Assembly (NCBI GenBank): GCA_027563935.2
Contig: CM050447.1
Coordinates: 82,755,461 to 82,819,460 of the forward strand
DNA length: 64,000 nt
Direction of reading: 5' to 3'
Source of the DNA: Costus lasius
Lineage: Eukaryota > Streptophyta > Magnoliopsida > Zingiberales > Costaceae
Positions 46,701 through 57,567 of the stretch are shown here, one piece after another (the first letter of the stretch is position 1; each line of letters opens with the position of its first letter). The notes beneath the pieces are model-generated. The model saw nothing but the letters and a program-made list of their open reading frames with translations, was not told the DNA's origin and ran no database searches. The translations under genes and the position numbers were made by a program.

Positions 46701-48318
46701 TCAACAGTACACCTTTGTTTTGAAACATAAGTCTGGGATTGAAAATAAAGTTGCTGATGCTTTAAGTAGAGTAACTTTACTTGTGCAAAAATTATCTGTT
46801 GAAGTAGTTGGATTTGATCGCATGAAGCATGAATATTTAGAATGTCCTGATTTTTCTAGCATATATTCTGAGCTTAGCATAGACCCCTTGAGTCATCCCC
46901 TCTATACTCTAAGGGATGAGTTTTTGTTTCTTGGGCCAAAGTTGTGCGTTCCCAAGACCTCAATCCGAGACTTCCTTGTTTGGGAGATCCACAGAGGAGG
47001 GTCTGCCGGGCACCATGGCCGGGACAAGACTCAAGCCTTAGTGGAGGAACGGTTCTTCTGGCCGAACCTCTATAGGGATGTGGCTAAGGTTGTTAAACAT
47101 TGTAGGACCTGTCAGACCAGAAAAACTCAGAAACATAACTATGGTCTATACACACCCCTACCCATCCCTCAAGCACCATGGCAAGACCTTAGCATGGACT
47201 TCATCTTAGGTTTACCAAGGACTCCCTCCAGACATGACTCTATTTTTGTCGTAGTGGATAGGTTTACCAAGATGGCACACTTTATACCTTGTTACAAAAC
47301 CACAGATGCATCTCATGTGGCAAGGTTATTCTTTAAAGAGGTTGTTAAGAATAGAGGTACCCCTCTGACTATAGTTTCTGATAGGGATTCCAGGTTTGTT
47401 GGACATTTCTGGAAGACCCTGTGGGCGATGTTGGGAACTAAACTCAAATTCTCCACGGCCTATCATCCCCAAACGGATGGGCAGACCGAAGTGGTCAATC
47501 GATCACTAGGGAGCATTTTGAGGAGTTTGGTAGGAGAGCATCCAGGCACATGGGATAAGCTGTTACCCATTGCCGAGTTCTCCTATAATAGTGTTGTCAA
47601 CAAAACCACAGGATTATCCCCTTTTCAGGCCAACTTAGGGTACCAACCTAGAAAACCTGTTGATTTATTTCCTTTACCTGGGCACTTTCATGTTTCTATG
47701 TCTGCTAAAGATTTTGCTACTCACATGTCCCATTTACATCACGAAATACATTGTCAAATGCTTGATGCTGTAAATTCCTATCGCAAGAGTGCTAACAAGA
47801 AACGCCGAGAAATGAAATTCTCTGTAGGTGAACAGGTTATACTGCGGGTCAGGGAGGAGCGCATCCATGGATCTGGCCGCAAGTTGGACGCCAAAGGACT
47901 CGGACCATTCACCATTGTAGAAAAGATCAATGACAACGCCTACGTCTTAGATCTACCACCGGACCTGGGGATCCCCACCACTGTCAACGTGGAGGATCTC
48001 ACACACTATGAGGAGCCGGTACTCATCGAGGAGTTGACTGATAGGCTCGAGCCACAGAGCATACTTGAAGATCAGACCCGACTCACCCCAGATGAGGTAC
48101 AAGTGTTTTATCGTGTTAAATTTGTGTCGGGTGAGGAGGCTTGGCTTCCCGAAAAAGAGTTGGCACAGGCCGCTCCGGAGTTACTCCAAGGGTACAAGGA
48201 TAATTCTCCAGAGGAGAATTCTTCCCACCCGGGGAGAAATGATGGAGAGGCCAACCCTGCCCCAAGAAGGTCTGGAAGGGCTAGGAGGAAGCCCATCAGA
48301 TATGGCTTTTCCTCCTAG
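43705..48318 (+). CDS. CRM/Galadriel-like Gag-Pol, 1537 residues, end overlapping the 3' LTR
   Basis: A single open frame from ATG 43705, about 170 nt after the primer site. An N-terminal coiled-coil-like segment and Gag domain are followed by one zinc knuckle (CHACRQVGHYMKDC, about 311-324). The protease has IDGGSS near 409; DGG is the form I know from CRM-like elements. Reverse transcriptase has YFDD near 765, RNase H DCDASGVGIGG near 910, and integrase an HHCC region from about 1095 with DDE residues near 1163, 1225 and 1260. A diverged chromodomain-like segment (YRVKFVSGEEAWLP, about 1468) is followed by a basic tail (RRSGRARRKP). The last ~25 codons lie inside the 3' LTR. No stop interrupts it, but its LTR and primer site are split by Tekay-3. 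CRM versus Galadriel is not settled. Confidence 0.94.
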   Translation: MTTRSGANYSNHPETEPDKLDRMYQMMIERFDQMENRINDLEHHRGSRTPSHTSNGPILEPPTQNNRDLPREDQGPEWEEPRAQPYHRPREDEVQRNIKLSPPTFSGSLDPREFLDWVDKLERYFDWSMMPSRSKVRFTRCLLEGTARLYWTSIEKNIELFRRPPIERWEEMRDKLREKYVPPYFQLKIIDEAMSLVQGSQTVTDYTTRFDELLLRSGIHEESHVSLSRYKNGLRPEIKKGMTYFQIESREVAYQRALEVEENIKRAFRRELSSPRTYPEAPSSSPSSSQPKAPTSTPSKPRTIQEPRVTCHACRQVGHYMKDCPKRVLYLGEEKCEETYEENHEETHNPDSGCMICEELVYDSGEEQTPDTLGVVRCTLIKPTPTEDWRRTSIFHTYTKCNGNMCKVVIDGGSSLNAVSHTALVKFNLKAEPHPNPYSISWVNQSSVPVTHRCLVPLQFAVYQGKIWCDVITMDVAQVLLGRPWLFDMDVIHYRRTNTYVFSHDGQKIKLKPSMPKELKASTNKGRIEEPKEPKPTIQLIRPHAFTQDCLESKQVYSLVIKETNPDDESPIPKEVETLLSGYSELTRDELPNGLPPLREIQHAIDLVPGSTLPHLPHYRMNPTEHQELKRQVDELLDKGFIRESLSPCAVPALLTPKKDGSWRMCIDCRAMNRITIKYRFPIPRLDDMLDMLVGSKWFSKLDLRSGYHQVRIRLGDEWKTAFKTKDGLYEWLVMPFGLSNAPSTFMRVMNQVLKPYIGRFLVVYFDDILIYSKTQEEHMEHLRKTLDLLKEEKLYLNLKKCSFLSPRVVFLGFIVSDQGLQADPSKIQAILDWPEPKTLTEIRSFHGLAAFYRRFIRNFSTIVAPITNCMKQGEFSWPKSAGRAFVELKSKMTTAPVLRLPDFSKVFIVDCDASGVGIGGTLSQEGHPIAYFSEKLNEAKQRYTTYDKEFYAVVQSLRHWRHYLIHNEFILNSDHQALSFLNAQKKLNARHAKWVEYLQQYTFVLKHKSGIENKVADALSRVTLLVQKLSVEVVGFDRMKHEYLECPDFSSIYSELSIDPLSHPLYTLRDEFLFLGPKLCVPKTSIRDFLVWEIHRGGSAGHHGRDKTQALVEERFFWPNLYRDVAKVVKHCRTCQTRKTQKHNYGLYTPLPIPQAPWQDLSMDFILGLPRTPSRHDSIFVVVDRFTKMAHFIPCYKTTDASHVARLFFKEVVKNRGTPLTIVSDRDSRFVGHFWKTLWAMLGTKLKFSTAYHPQTDGQTEVVNRSLGSILRSLVGEHPGTWDKLLPIAEFSYNSVVNKTTGLSPFQANLGYQPRKPVDLFPLPGHFHVSMSAKDFATHMSHLHHEIHCQMLDAVNSYRKSANKKRREMKFSVGEQVILRVREERIHGSGRKLDAKGLGPFTIVEKINDNAYVLDLPPDLGIPTTVNVEDLTHYEEPVLIEELTDRLEPQSILEDQTRLTPDEVQVFYRVKFVSGEEAWLPEKELAQAAPELLQGYKDNSPEENSSHPGRNDGEANPAPRRSGRARRKPIRYGFSS
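48230..48239 (+). other. Polypurine tract of the chromovirus, inside the coding frame
   Basis: GGGGAGAAA lies directly before the LTR start TGATGGAG at 48240 and is itself translated as part of Gag-Pol. Confidence 0.7.
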
Positions 48319-49841
48319 GTCACCTCTCTTTCCTTATTTGCACTTTCCTTATTTGCCTTGAATAAAGCTCTAGTGCACTGTGTAGTTTCCTTATTTGGTC
48401 ATACATTACCTCCTAGAATAGTCTACTGGTCTTTGTGTCAATAATTGGGCAGGTTATAGCCCAGCTCAAGGGAAGCTAGGAAGCTCAAGCTAAGCCACTC
48501 AAGTAGAGCTCCAAATATGGAAGGAAGCGCTTCAACACTTAACTAGAGACTTCAAGGGGCTTACATTAAATGCAACTCCACCTTCCAAATCAACCCAAGG
48601 CGCCATATAATATGAGGATTAATTCGAATTGAAGAATCAGCCCACACTTACCAATTGAAGAGTCTTCAATGCGCCTAGCCATCAAGGATCAATCAAGATC
48701 CACAAATCAAGGGATCACCATCTAGATCCCCAATTTGTGGAATCACCTTTGGAAACCTCTTAGCCGCCCATGCATCTTGAAGGAAGGTTTTCGAATTCAA
48801 ATGAGTCCAATGCAAGAAGCGCCATCTCATCCAAGCAAAGAAGGAAGGAGCCCAAGAGAATTCGGCTACAAGAAAGAAAGAATTTGAAATTCAAAATTGA
48901 GGATGGAAATGTTTTAATTGAGCATTAATTTCCTCCATAATGTTGTGATTTGCACCTAGGGTGAATTGTCACCCTTGCCCATGGCTTGTTGAGCCTATAA
49001 ATTGTAACCTCCCCTCTCTTTGTCTATTAGTTGCCTAGATGAAAAAAAACCTTGTGTTAGCATTGGTGCTTGTGTTGCCTAAAGAATCTTCTACCTTCCC
49101 CTATCCTCTAAAGGGCCGAGCCCTTTCCCTTCTCCCCCTTCTTCTCAAGTCCTCAATGCATCCAACTCCTTGAAGGATCTCTTACACATCTTTGGCGAGC
49201 CCTAAAGAAGGATCTTCAACCTTGGTCTCGGCCAAGCCTTAGAAACTTCAACACTTTCGGCCAACAAGGAGACTTGCATCAAGAAGACCTCTTCGGCTAA
49301 GTTCTTTCCCCTTCACCTTCTTTAAATCTTTAGAGCTTGGTTCTACACTAATCTGAATTTTGTTTGAAGGTGGCGCAAGAACTTGAAGGGTTCTTCCCTA
49401 AGCGCATGGCTTTTCTTCTTCCCCCTCTCTCTCTCTTTAGTTAAAGTGTTAAGGGAACTTGTGAGGCTTAACCTCCCACTTAGTTTTAATTTGTAATATG
49501 AATCCGTGGTGTGTACGGATCTCGTTTGTCTGTGTTTGCTTGTAATGATGCAATACCTTCCATCAGAGTAGGACCGTTGAAGACCGGGACGATACAATCC
49601 TTCTATTCTCAAGGATCGCACTGTGAGTATTCCTACTAGTCTTTCAATTCGTAGTTTAAAGTGCTCTTTCTTTTAGTAGTCTTAAGTAACTTAGTGTCGT
49701 TTTCTCTATTTATAAAATACAAAATATATTTTCCAACTCCGTTAGAAGTAAGTTCGGGTTTTATCAAAAAAATACAAAAAAATATTTTCTTAAAGGGTTG
49801 TTTGCATGTACCCTTATTTGTGAGTGATCCCACCTCCATCA
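48240..49841 (+). repeat. 3' LTR of the chromovirus (1602 bp)
   Basis: Bounded by TGATGGAG and CTCCATCA, a perfect 8-bp terminal inverted repeat. The first 79 bp encode the end of Gag-Pol. From 48800 on it matches the remaining 5' LTR; A-run length and a few substitutions differ. Confidence 0.92.
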
Positions 49842-50102
49842 CCTTCGAGTGCAGATCCTTTGGTTATCTTCTGTGATAACACTGGAGCAATAGCACAAGC
49901 AAAGGAACCACGGTCGCACCAGAAGTCCAAGCACATACAGAGAAGGTTTCATTTGATCCGTGAGATCATAGATCGAGGAGAGATCAAGATCTGCAATGTT
50001 CATACAGATGACAATCTAGCTGACCCGCTTACAAAGCCTCTGGCGCAGCAGAAGCATGAGAAGCACTGTAATAATATGGGTTTGAGATTTCTTAACCATT
50101 AG
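49842..50102 (+). pseudogene. copia-2 RNase H C-terminal fragment
   Basis: Copia sequence resumes here with SSADPLVIFCDNTGAIAQ and ends NNMGLRFLNH at TAG 50100-50102, almost identical to 4412-4672 of copia-1. The ~227 bp of RNase H expected between 27587 and this point are missing. Confidence 0.93.
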
Positions 50103-50122
50103 ATTAAGTGCAAGTGGGAGAT

Positions 50123-51779
50123 TGTTGGAGTATGCCCTTAAGGCTAATGTTTGAGGCCTTGGGTTATTATCAGTATCATGTATAAACTATGTTTATAAAG
50201 GCAATGATTGTTATTCAGGTTGTTGCATTATCTGCTGCTACATGTATACTTCTGAATAATGTCTCAATGGTGTTCAGCTTGGCTGACATGCAGTATAGTC
50301 CTTAGTCGAGATATCTTGGTGAACATGAGACAGCCTTGATATGATTGAGACTAATATGTGTTCTAATCTTATAGGATGCTTCGAGCATGGAATAAGATGT
50401 AGACTCATAGGTGCATTGGATGTACTAGACAGACCCTACTAAGGATGTTCGATTGTTTGTCGCAATGTGAATAATCCTTATATGCAAACAAGTGGCATAT
50501 TTCCTCTGACTTGAGATCACTTGTGTTTCTAAATGATGATTGGCATTGTCTTGAGGTAGTTTAATATCATTTGAAATATAATGGTTATAGATTATCTTGG
50601 ATAATGGGCATGAGTCATGTTAGGGCATTAGTGATAGATATAGGATTGCCTCTCCTAGTTGGAGTGTGATGTTCTAAAGGGGCCCCCTGTATGAGATGGT
50701 TGAGAAAGTGTATGGCCATACCCAGATGACTATGTTCATCTGATCTAACCACTCTCATCATGTTGGAGTTACAGGCTTGACACGCTTGTCCAACGAGAAC
50801 ATCCAGTGGCAAAGGAAACACATATGTCAAGTGACTTGGGTTCACACTTGTGCTATAGTTTGAGAGTAGTCTTGAAAGACTCTTTCCTTTATATCGGGAG
50901 ACAGTGATGTGTTGCTAGATACCCCTCTCTGTTCGTGATAACGTAAGTTATCGTTACCGACATTAAAGGAAACCCTTAGGGTCGCACAATTTGATGATAT
51001 GGCTTACTTATGTCAGATCGTGTGGACTGAATTGTTTTGGTTCAGTTTAAAGGAATTTAAACTCTGATTGGAAGTGAGATCTGGTCTGATCATGTTTGAT
51101 TGATTAGGGCTTGAGATCGGTAAGCTTCGATCGAGAGAATTGATGCTAGATCGATGAGATCAAGAGCATCAAGAGATGTGTGGTTAGATCTTGAGCCTTT
51201 CGGTTTAATAAGGTCTAGACCAAGGCTTGGTTTGATTTGGTCTTTGAACCAAATTCAATTGAACCGGTTCATCATATGAGCACATGGTTCAAAGGGAGAA
51301 GGAGTTGCGAACGGTTCACTTGGAGTGAACGCTTGAACGCATGAGCGCTTACTATATTTGGAAATCGGTTTTCCAAATTGAAGTCGGCCTCCACGTTCGA
51401 AGACTCTCGGCTCTCTCTTGCTCTTCCTCGTGTGACTCGCCTCCACGAGTGTTGAAGAGGGATTCGGCCAGCCAAGGAAAGAAATCATCTCATCTCCTTC
51501 ACGCATCAAGGACACCTTGAAGAGCTTTGCTAGCACAAGGTTCACGCCAAGGGAGGAAGCCATCGCCATCTTGTGTGCGTCCACTTTGGAGGAGAGCCGC
51601 ATCGCCCTCTTGCTTCCAAGTCGCCTTCCGACCAATGGCAATGGTAAGATCACAACTTGATCTTTGCAGACATTAAGTTGATCATATGTTCATGCCACAT
51701 GTAATCTTCATGAAATCCTTATTTCCGCCCATGCAAAATTTTAGAAGTGCATGCGTTTAGGGTTTCACCCCCTTTTTCA
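50123..51779 (+). repeat. 3' LTR of copia-2 (1657 bp)
   Basis: From TGTTGGAG to CCCCTTTTTCA, preceded by the same polypurine tract as copia-1 and followed by TSD TAGTC. It is complete and gives the reference for what the 5' LTR lost. Confidence 0.95.
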
Positions 51780-51784
51780 TAGTC

Positions 51785-52430
51785 AAGTTAACAGGCCGTG
51801 GGGCCAATGCTCAAAATTTGAGCAAAGTGTTCGAGTCAAATATGACAATGTGGTTAAAGCCATATAGGATTTAACGTTCATTTGAATTTGAGCTGAATCT
51901 AATTGGGCTAGAGGCCATAGCTAACCACCTTCATATGCATATGCATGTTTGATTTAGAACTTGGGAGACAGGGAGATTAAATTTGGGTTTTTAGCCTGGA
52001 TATCGAATCAAATCAAGTTTGAAACGTGGACTTGATTATATCCAGAGTTAAACTTGGGTTGACTAGGAGATATCAAATTTGAGTCCTCAAAATGATCTGA
52101 TGGGGTAATAATGTGCGCATCTTAATATCGAGACTACCCAAATCCCAGAGAGAAACTTGGTCGAAGACGATATGGAAGCCTTTACTAGCGGACCTCTTCC
52201 TGGTGACAGATCCAGCGGCCAATTCGCCTTCGCACAGTGAGCTTGATAAGGGCACACTTCGCCTTCGCACAGTGAGCAGGTCCTGGCAAATTTATGATGC
52301 TTCGACGATGAGAAGATCGGCGACGGATTCCTTCTGGGATCTGGACTTGAAGTGATGCTGACGACAAACCCAGCGATGGCCTTCCAATTTGGGCTTACTA
52401 CTGGGCTATATTGGCAGCCCGCAAGTATTA
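51785..52430. other. Right remnant of the minisatellite, then unclassified DNA
   Basis: To about 51860 there are decaying units of the 22031-22721 array. Further on there is no recognised gene. A 20-bp direct repeat (TTCGCCTTCGCACAGTGAGC) occurs twice between about 52220 and 52280. Confidence 0.5.
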
Positions 52431-53950
52431 TATTAGGTCAAAGTTTCCGATTTTTAAATTATCTTGACTTGGTCCTCAATGAATCTTGAGTTACGTACGC
52501 ACTATTTGTATTATTCTAGTTTGCTACCCTGCTTATTTTCACAAAATCCATCAATTTGCTTACCTTCGCAGCATCCAACGATCTTTTCTCGCATCAAGAG
52601 GTATGTTGTGAATTCGTTTGTCTTGTAGTCTCATATCGAATGTCGTCTTTGCGTTTTTCAATGATTTTGGGGCGTGATTTTACTCTATGTCACAGTCCTG
52701 GTTCTGTGTTGCAGTCTGAATTTCAGCAGATTTTCTTCATATACTAAAACAAGATTTTGAATAGAGATTTTTTAAACAACTCTCGCACATCTTCGGAGTG
52801 CAGAATTTCTATCTTCTGTGCAATTATCAAATTCCACACGGAAATTTCTTTTACGACAAGATTTCCCTCAATTTGCTTTTTTTTTTCTCTTTACCGAGAA
52901 CTTCCTGTCATGAACTGAATGGTTTGAAGGATTTTTTTTTACTCAGATTTCATCTTCTGGATTTTGCCTTTCTGCCGAGAAAATCTTATAACTGAGCGAA
53001 ACATGTTCTTAATAGAACATGAACTTTAAAATTACGATGAATCACTATTTTGCACCAGGTGTAGATTTTTTTATATTTTTTGAACCCGTGACCAGGATTT
53101 CACCTCTAGAAAGATTTGCAGCTTTGCACATTCACATTATTTCTTTTTTTTTTTGTTTGAATCTTCAACGAGGATTCCAGGAATCAAGCTTTTCTTGGAT
53201 CATGGTCAGGATCATGGTCGAGAGTTTTAATTGAGATTTCAATTAGTTGACTCTCCTTAACGTGCCAAGGAGATAAAGACTTAGATTTGATCGTTAACGA
53301 AGATCAAAATTCTGTCTTCTCAAAGCTAGGAGATTTTATTCTCTAGCTTTCACCGTTCAGTCGAGACCTTTTTCATTTTAAACCGAGACTTATACACAGG
53401 CTGCAAACTTTGTATAATTCTCAGCCAAAACCCATACAAACACAGCAGTTATTAAAATTTTTTTTGATTCCAGCCGACCTTCCAAGCATTCTTTTACTCT
53501 CTTTTTCTTTTTTTATGTCTCCGCTGCCAAGCAGCCCTAAAGAGGCAACAGCTTCAGAAATTCATTCATGTAGCAGCTCTATGATATCATTATTATTATT
53601 TTTTGTTTTTTTTTTTGCATGACTTCAGCGAAGGGCTAATACTACAACAACACTTTTTTTTCCAGACTCTCTTTTCTCATCAAAAGCAGATATTTTTTTT
53701 ATAATTCCAGCCGAGTAGATAGCCTTGGTATTTATTCTCCATCTCCAATGTTTCTCACCGCACAGCAGCCTCTCATTATTTATGTATATGATTTCAGCCA
53801 AGGCTTATACAATGACAATTGTATAATTCTGGCCGAGCCTCCAGGATGTGCTATATATTGTTCTAGCTAAATAAGACATTTTCTCCAAATTCAGTTGATA
53901 TTTTTTTTTTATTAAGATTTAATCTGGAGTTTACTCTATGTGAAAATAGG

Positions 53951-54181
53951 TGTTTATTTTGGAGTTGTCTCTCCATTCTTTATTTTGGAGTTGCCTTTTC
54001 CATCATTGGGGTATTTGTTTTGAAATTGTCTCTCCATCAGGGAGTATTTATTTTGAAGTTGTCTTTCCATTGTTTATTTCGGAGTTGCCTTCTCCATTAT
54101 TGGGGTGTTTGTTTTGGAGTTGTCTTTCGAGTTGTTTTTTCTATTATAGAGGTGTTTATTTTGGAGTTGTCTCTCCATTAG
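53951..54181 (+). repeat. Irregular minisatellite around TTATTTTGGAGTTGTC
   Basis: Seven or eight imperfect units built on TTATTTTGGAGTTGTCTCTCCATT with variable spacers of about 28-45 bp. Confidence 0.75.
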
Positions 54182-54998
54182 GATAGATCTAGGAAAGAAG
54201 AAAAGATAAGAAATTATACCTGTATAGGTAGCAATATCCTCTCTTAGGCAGTGTTTTTTTTTGTCAACGTCCGATTGTTGTGATCTTTGTGTTTTCGTCA
54301 GTGTCTTGCCTTTACGCTAGTTTCAGCAGAACAGAGTTTTTTTTTTTGCTTCTCCACGTTGAGTATTTTCGTCAGTGTCTGGCTATCAAAAGAAGTTCTT
54401 TTTTTTCGCAGCTTCCCTTCTTATATAGTCCACTTCACTATTTTTGCTTGCCTCGTCTGCCTAACGTTGCCCCGTCTTATTCAGATTGTGTACATGAATT
54501 TCAAAGGCTTTTTCATATTCGGCTTTCCATAAGCAATATTTTATTCGTCTTCCTTGTCAATTTTAACCACGACGTATTTGATTGGGATTTGGCAGGCGGC
54601 TATATAAGAATCGTGGCTTTTTTTTTTAATATTTTATTGGCTCCCACGTTGAAGATTTCATCCCATTATCATTTGTTTTCTTTGCCAAGTTTTGCTGCCA
54701 CGTCTCCTGCCACTTTCAGTTTACTACATGTGGCATTTGTTCTGCGATTAGCTTCGCAATCTGGTTCAGATGCAATTTTGATCGAATAAAATTAGAGGTA
54801 ATTTTGACTAAATAAAATCGGCTGTAATATTTTACTTGATTGCAATTTTGACCCTGTCCTCCAGATTAATTTAGTGATCAAAATGGATCCTCATGTAACC
54901 AATGCCCTTGGGTTAAGAATTTCCAAAATCCAATTCGCTTTCAACCTTATAGGTCAAAATCAAGCTTTTCAATCAAAATTAAATTGCTAAGCGACTTG

Positions 54999-55034
54999 AA
55001 TTAATTAATTAATAACTAGTTAATTAATTAATTA
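54999..55034. repeat. TTAA-rich near-perfect inverted repeat
   Basis: ATTAATTAAT-type arms around AACTAGTT, with one unpaired base. It could extrude as a cruciform; arms are simple sequence. Confidence 0.6.
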
Positions 55035-55080
55035 CTTTTTTTTCATCAACAAAACTTTTTTTTTTTTTTGCTGTCAACAC

Positions 55081-55879
55081 ATAGGCGCCTGAGGACTCCT
55101 AATTGGATTAGGAGTGGCGTCTATGGCCTTGTTTGATATCTTTCAAGTGATTAATTCAGATTGGATTTGATTTAATCACATGAGACATTAATTAGAATGT
55201 CTTGGGCGCATCTGGGCTGATCATTAGCATAATTAGACTCCTAATTGGATTAGGATTTGTGCCCATGCCTCATTAGGCAATCTATCATAATGCTTTGACT
55301 AGGTCTTGGCGCATGCATGGAATATTTGCCTTATTAGGTATGGATTGCACGCATATGACATAGGCTTGCTTAGGCATGGCTTAGACGCATATGGGATTAC
55401 GAATTTGATCAAGAAAATTGTTTGAATAATTCCTTTGAATTATGCCCTAAACACCCACACCTTCCTATTAGCCCAAATCGCCTATACCTCCTATATAATG
55501 GACTCTAGCCAAACCCCTCTTACACACATCTTCCTCTTGGCGTGAACAACAAGTGGGGCAAAAGCTAGGGATGCTTTGGAGCTTCTTCTTCCATCAAGGC
55601 CAAGAGTCATCCCCTTCGTCTTCCTTGGCGCAAGTAAAAAGGCATTGGTGGCTTCCTCTCATCCTCCTTCTTGTTGGTGCCTCTTCTTCCTATTGGGCGG
55701 TGCAAGTGATCAAGAAGAACTCCCTTGGCATGGATTTTTTTTTTCCGATGCTAGCATTGGGCATGGAAGAAGAGAACTCAAGCATCGGTTGTGTGCGAGA
55801 TTGCAGAGGGCGCACACTTGGGTGCCTACAACACTTCTCCATCTATTGCTTTGAGATACTATCTCTTACTCACCGTGTC
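55081..55879. other. Possible LTR fragment with a TATA-like site
   Basis: Two copies of GACTCCTAATTGGATTAGGA about 145 bp apart, each able to form a hairpin. CTCCTATATAATGG near 55490 resembles a TATA box. Tone and composition resemble LTRs, but no termini were found. The solo LTR interrupts it at 55879. Confidence 0.35.
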
Positions 55880-57562
55880 TGAAGGACCCCTTTCATGAGG
55901 GGGGCGAAACCCTAGATAGGCGCATGTAAAATATTTGCTAGGGTTTCAACAACAAGATCGCATATATGCTCATATGATCAACTTGTATAGATAGATTAGA
56001 TCAAGAAGGAGATCATACCAATGCCATCGATTGGATGGTGCCTTGGAAGCAAAGACGCAAATGCTCCTTCTCCAAAGGTGACGCACACAACAAACGAAGA
56101 TGGCTTGCTCCTTTGAATCCTTTGTGCTAGCAAAGCGCTTCAAAGGGTCCTTGTCGCATGAGGATGATGAGAGATCAAGCTTGGCGAGGCTCAACTTCCT
56201 TCTCCTTTCGTCAAAAACTCTCCACACCGAAAGAGAAGCGTTGGGATGAGAAGAAGCGAACGTTGAGACGTTATTTGGCGTTGAGGGGAGTGGCTAGTTA
56301 TGACATTCCAAAAATAGAAGACATGAAGCCATGCGCCCACAAACCAACCAAAACGCCTACAAGCATTGAACCAAGCGTTCACCCATGTGAACCGGTTCAT
56401 GCCAAATCGTTCCAATTGAATTTGGTTCATAAACCAAAATCAAACCAGCCCAAGCCATGGTCTAGATCTTATTGAACCATTTGGTTCAAGATCTAACCGT
56501 TCATCTCTTGATGCTCTTGATCTGACCGATCTAGCATCAATTCTCTCGATCGAAGCTTACCGATCTTAAGCCCTAATCAATCAAACATGATCAGACCAGA
56601 TCTCACTTACAATCAGAGTCTAAATCCCTTTAAACTGAACCAAAACAATTCAGTCCACACGATCTGACTTAAGTAAGCCATATCATCAAATTATGCGACC
56701 CTGAGGGTTTCCTTTAAATGTCGGTAACGGTAACTTACGTTATCACGATCAGTGAGGGGTATCTAGCAACACATCACTGTCTCCCGATATAAAGGAAAGA
56801 GTCTTCCAAGACTACACCCAAACCACAGCACAAGTGTGAATACACTTCACAAGGCATACAAGTTTCCTTTGCCACTGGATGTTCTTATTGGACAAGCGTG
56901 TCAAGCCTGTAGCTCCAATATGATGAGCATGATTAGATCAGATGAACATAGTCACCTGGGTATGGCCATACACTTTCTCAATCATTTCATCCAGGGGGTC
57001 CCCTTTAGAACATCACACTCCAATCAAGGAGACGGCAATCCTATATCTATCACTAGTGTCCTAACCTGACTCATGATCATTATCCAAGATAGTCTATAAC
57101 CATTATGTTTCAAATGATATTGAACTACCTCAAAACAATGACAATCATCATTTAGAAACACAAATGATCTCAAGTCAGAGGACATGTGCCACTTGTTGCA
57201 TACAAGGATTATTCACATTGTGACAAGCAATTGAATATCCTAGTAGGGTCTGTCCAGTACATCCAATGTACCCATGAGTCTACATCTTATTCCATGCTCG
57301 AAGCATCCTATAAGATTAGAACACATATTAGTCTCAATCATATCAAGGCTGTCTCATGTTCACCAAGATATCTCGACTAAGGACAATACAGCATGTCAGC
57401 CAAGCTGAACAGCATTGAGACATTATTCAGAAGCACATTTATTGCAGCAGACAATGTAACAAACTGAATAACAACCATTGCCTTTATAAACATAAGAGTT
57501 TATACATGATACTGAAAGAATCCCAAGGCCTCAAACATTAGCCTTAAGGGCATACCCCAACA
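55880..57562 (-). repeat. Angela-like solo LTR (1683 bp), minus strand, TSD GTGTC
   Basis: On the minus strand it starts TGTTGGGG at 57562 and ends GGGGTCCTTCA at 55880. GTGTC flanks it at 55875-55879 and 57563-57567. No internal sequence is attached. Confidence 0.95.
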
Positions 57563-57567
57563 GTGTC

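Larger units (their letters stand above)
32450..49841 (+). mobile_element. CRM/Galadriel-like chromovirus with nested Tekay-3
   Basis: Parts in order: 5'-truncated LTR (32450-33493), Tekay-3 insertion (33495-43517 plus one TSD copy), primer site (43525), uninterrupted Gag-Pol (43705-48318) and complete 3' LTR (48240-49841). The 3' LTR has 8-bp terminal inverted repeats, TGATGGAG and CTCCATCA. The right TSD copy in copia-2 is CCTTC (49842-49846), as in the uninterrupted copia-1 sequence near 4412-4416. The left copy was lost in the deletion that also removed the first ~560 bp of the 5' LTR. Confidence 0.92.
22722..51779 (+). mobile_element. copia-2: Angela-like element with nested insertions, TSD TAGTC
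   Basis: The outer element of the nest. TAGTC lies at 22717-22721 and 51780-51784, and the minisatellite is continuous across it. Its own sequence is the truncated 5' LTR (22722-24308), gag-pol (24305-27587), the RNase H tail (49842-50102) and the 3' LTR (50123-51779). About 22 kb of younger gypsy DNA lies between 27588 and 49841. The two LTRs differ by roughly one percent by eye. Missing are the last ~60 bp of the 5' LTR, the primer site, the leader, the first ~115 bp of gag and about 227 bp of RNase H. Confidence 0.95.
52431..55080 (+). other. T-rich unclassified region with many poly-T runs
   Basis: About 2.6 kb with over a dozen T runs of eight or more and recurring phrases such as ATTCCAGCCGA, TTTCAGCCAA and TTCTGGCCGAG. 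No frame is credible; the plus-strand Phe/Leu/Ser-rich frames follow from the T bias. It could be an LTR or untranslated region of an unrecognised gypsy element. Confidence 0.4.

Noticed and set aside
53950..54789. Phe/Leu/Ser-rich plus-strand frames
   Set aside because: Direct consequence of T-rich DNA and a minisatellite; no membrane-protein family is recognisable.
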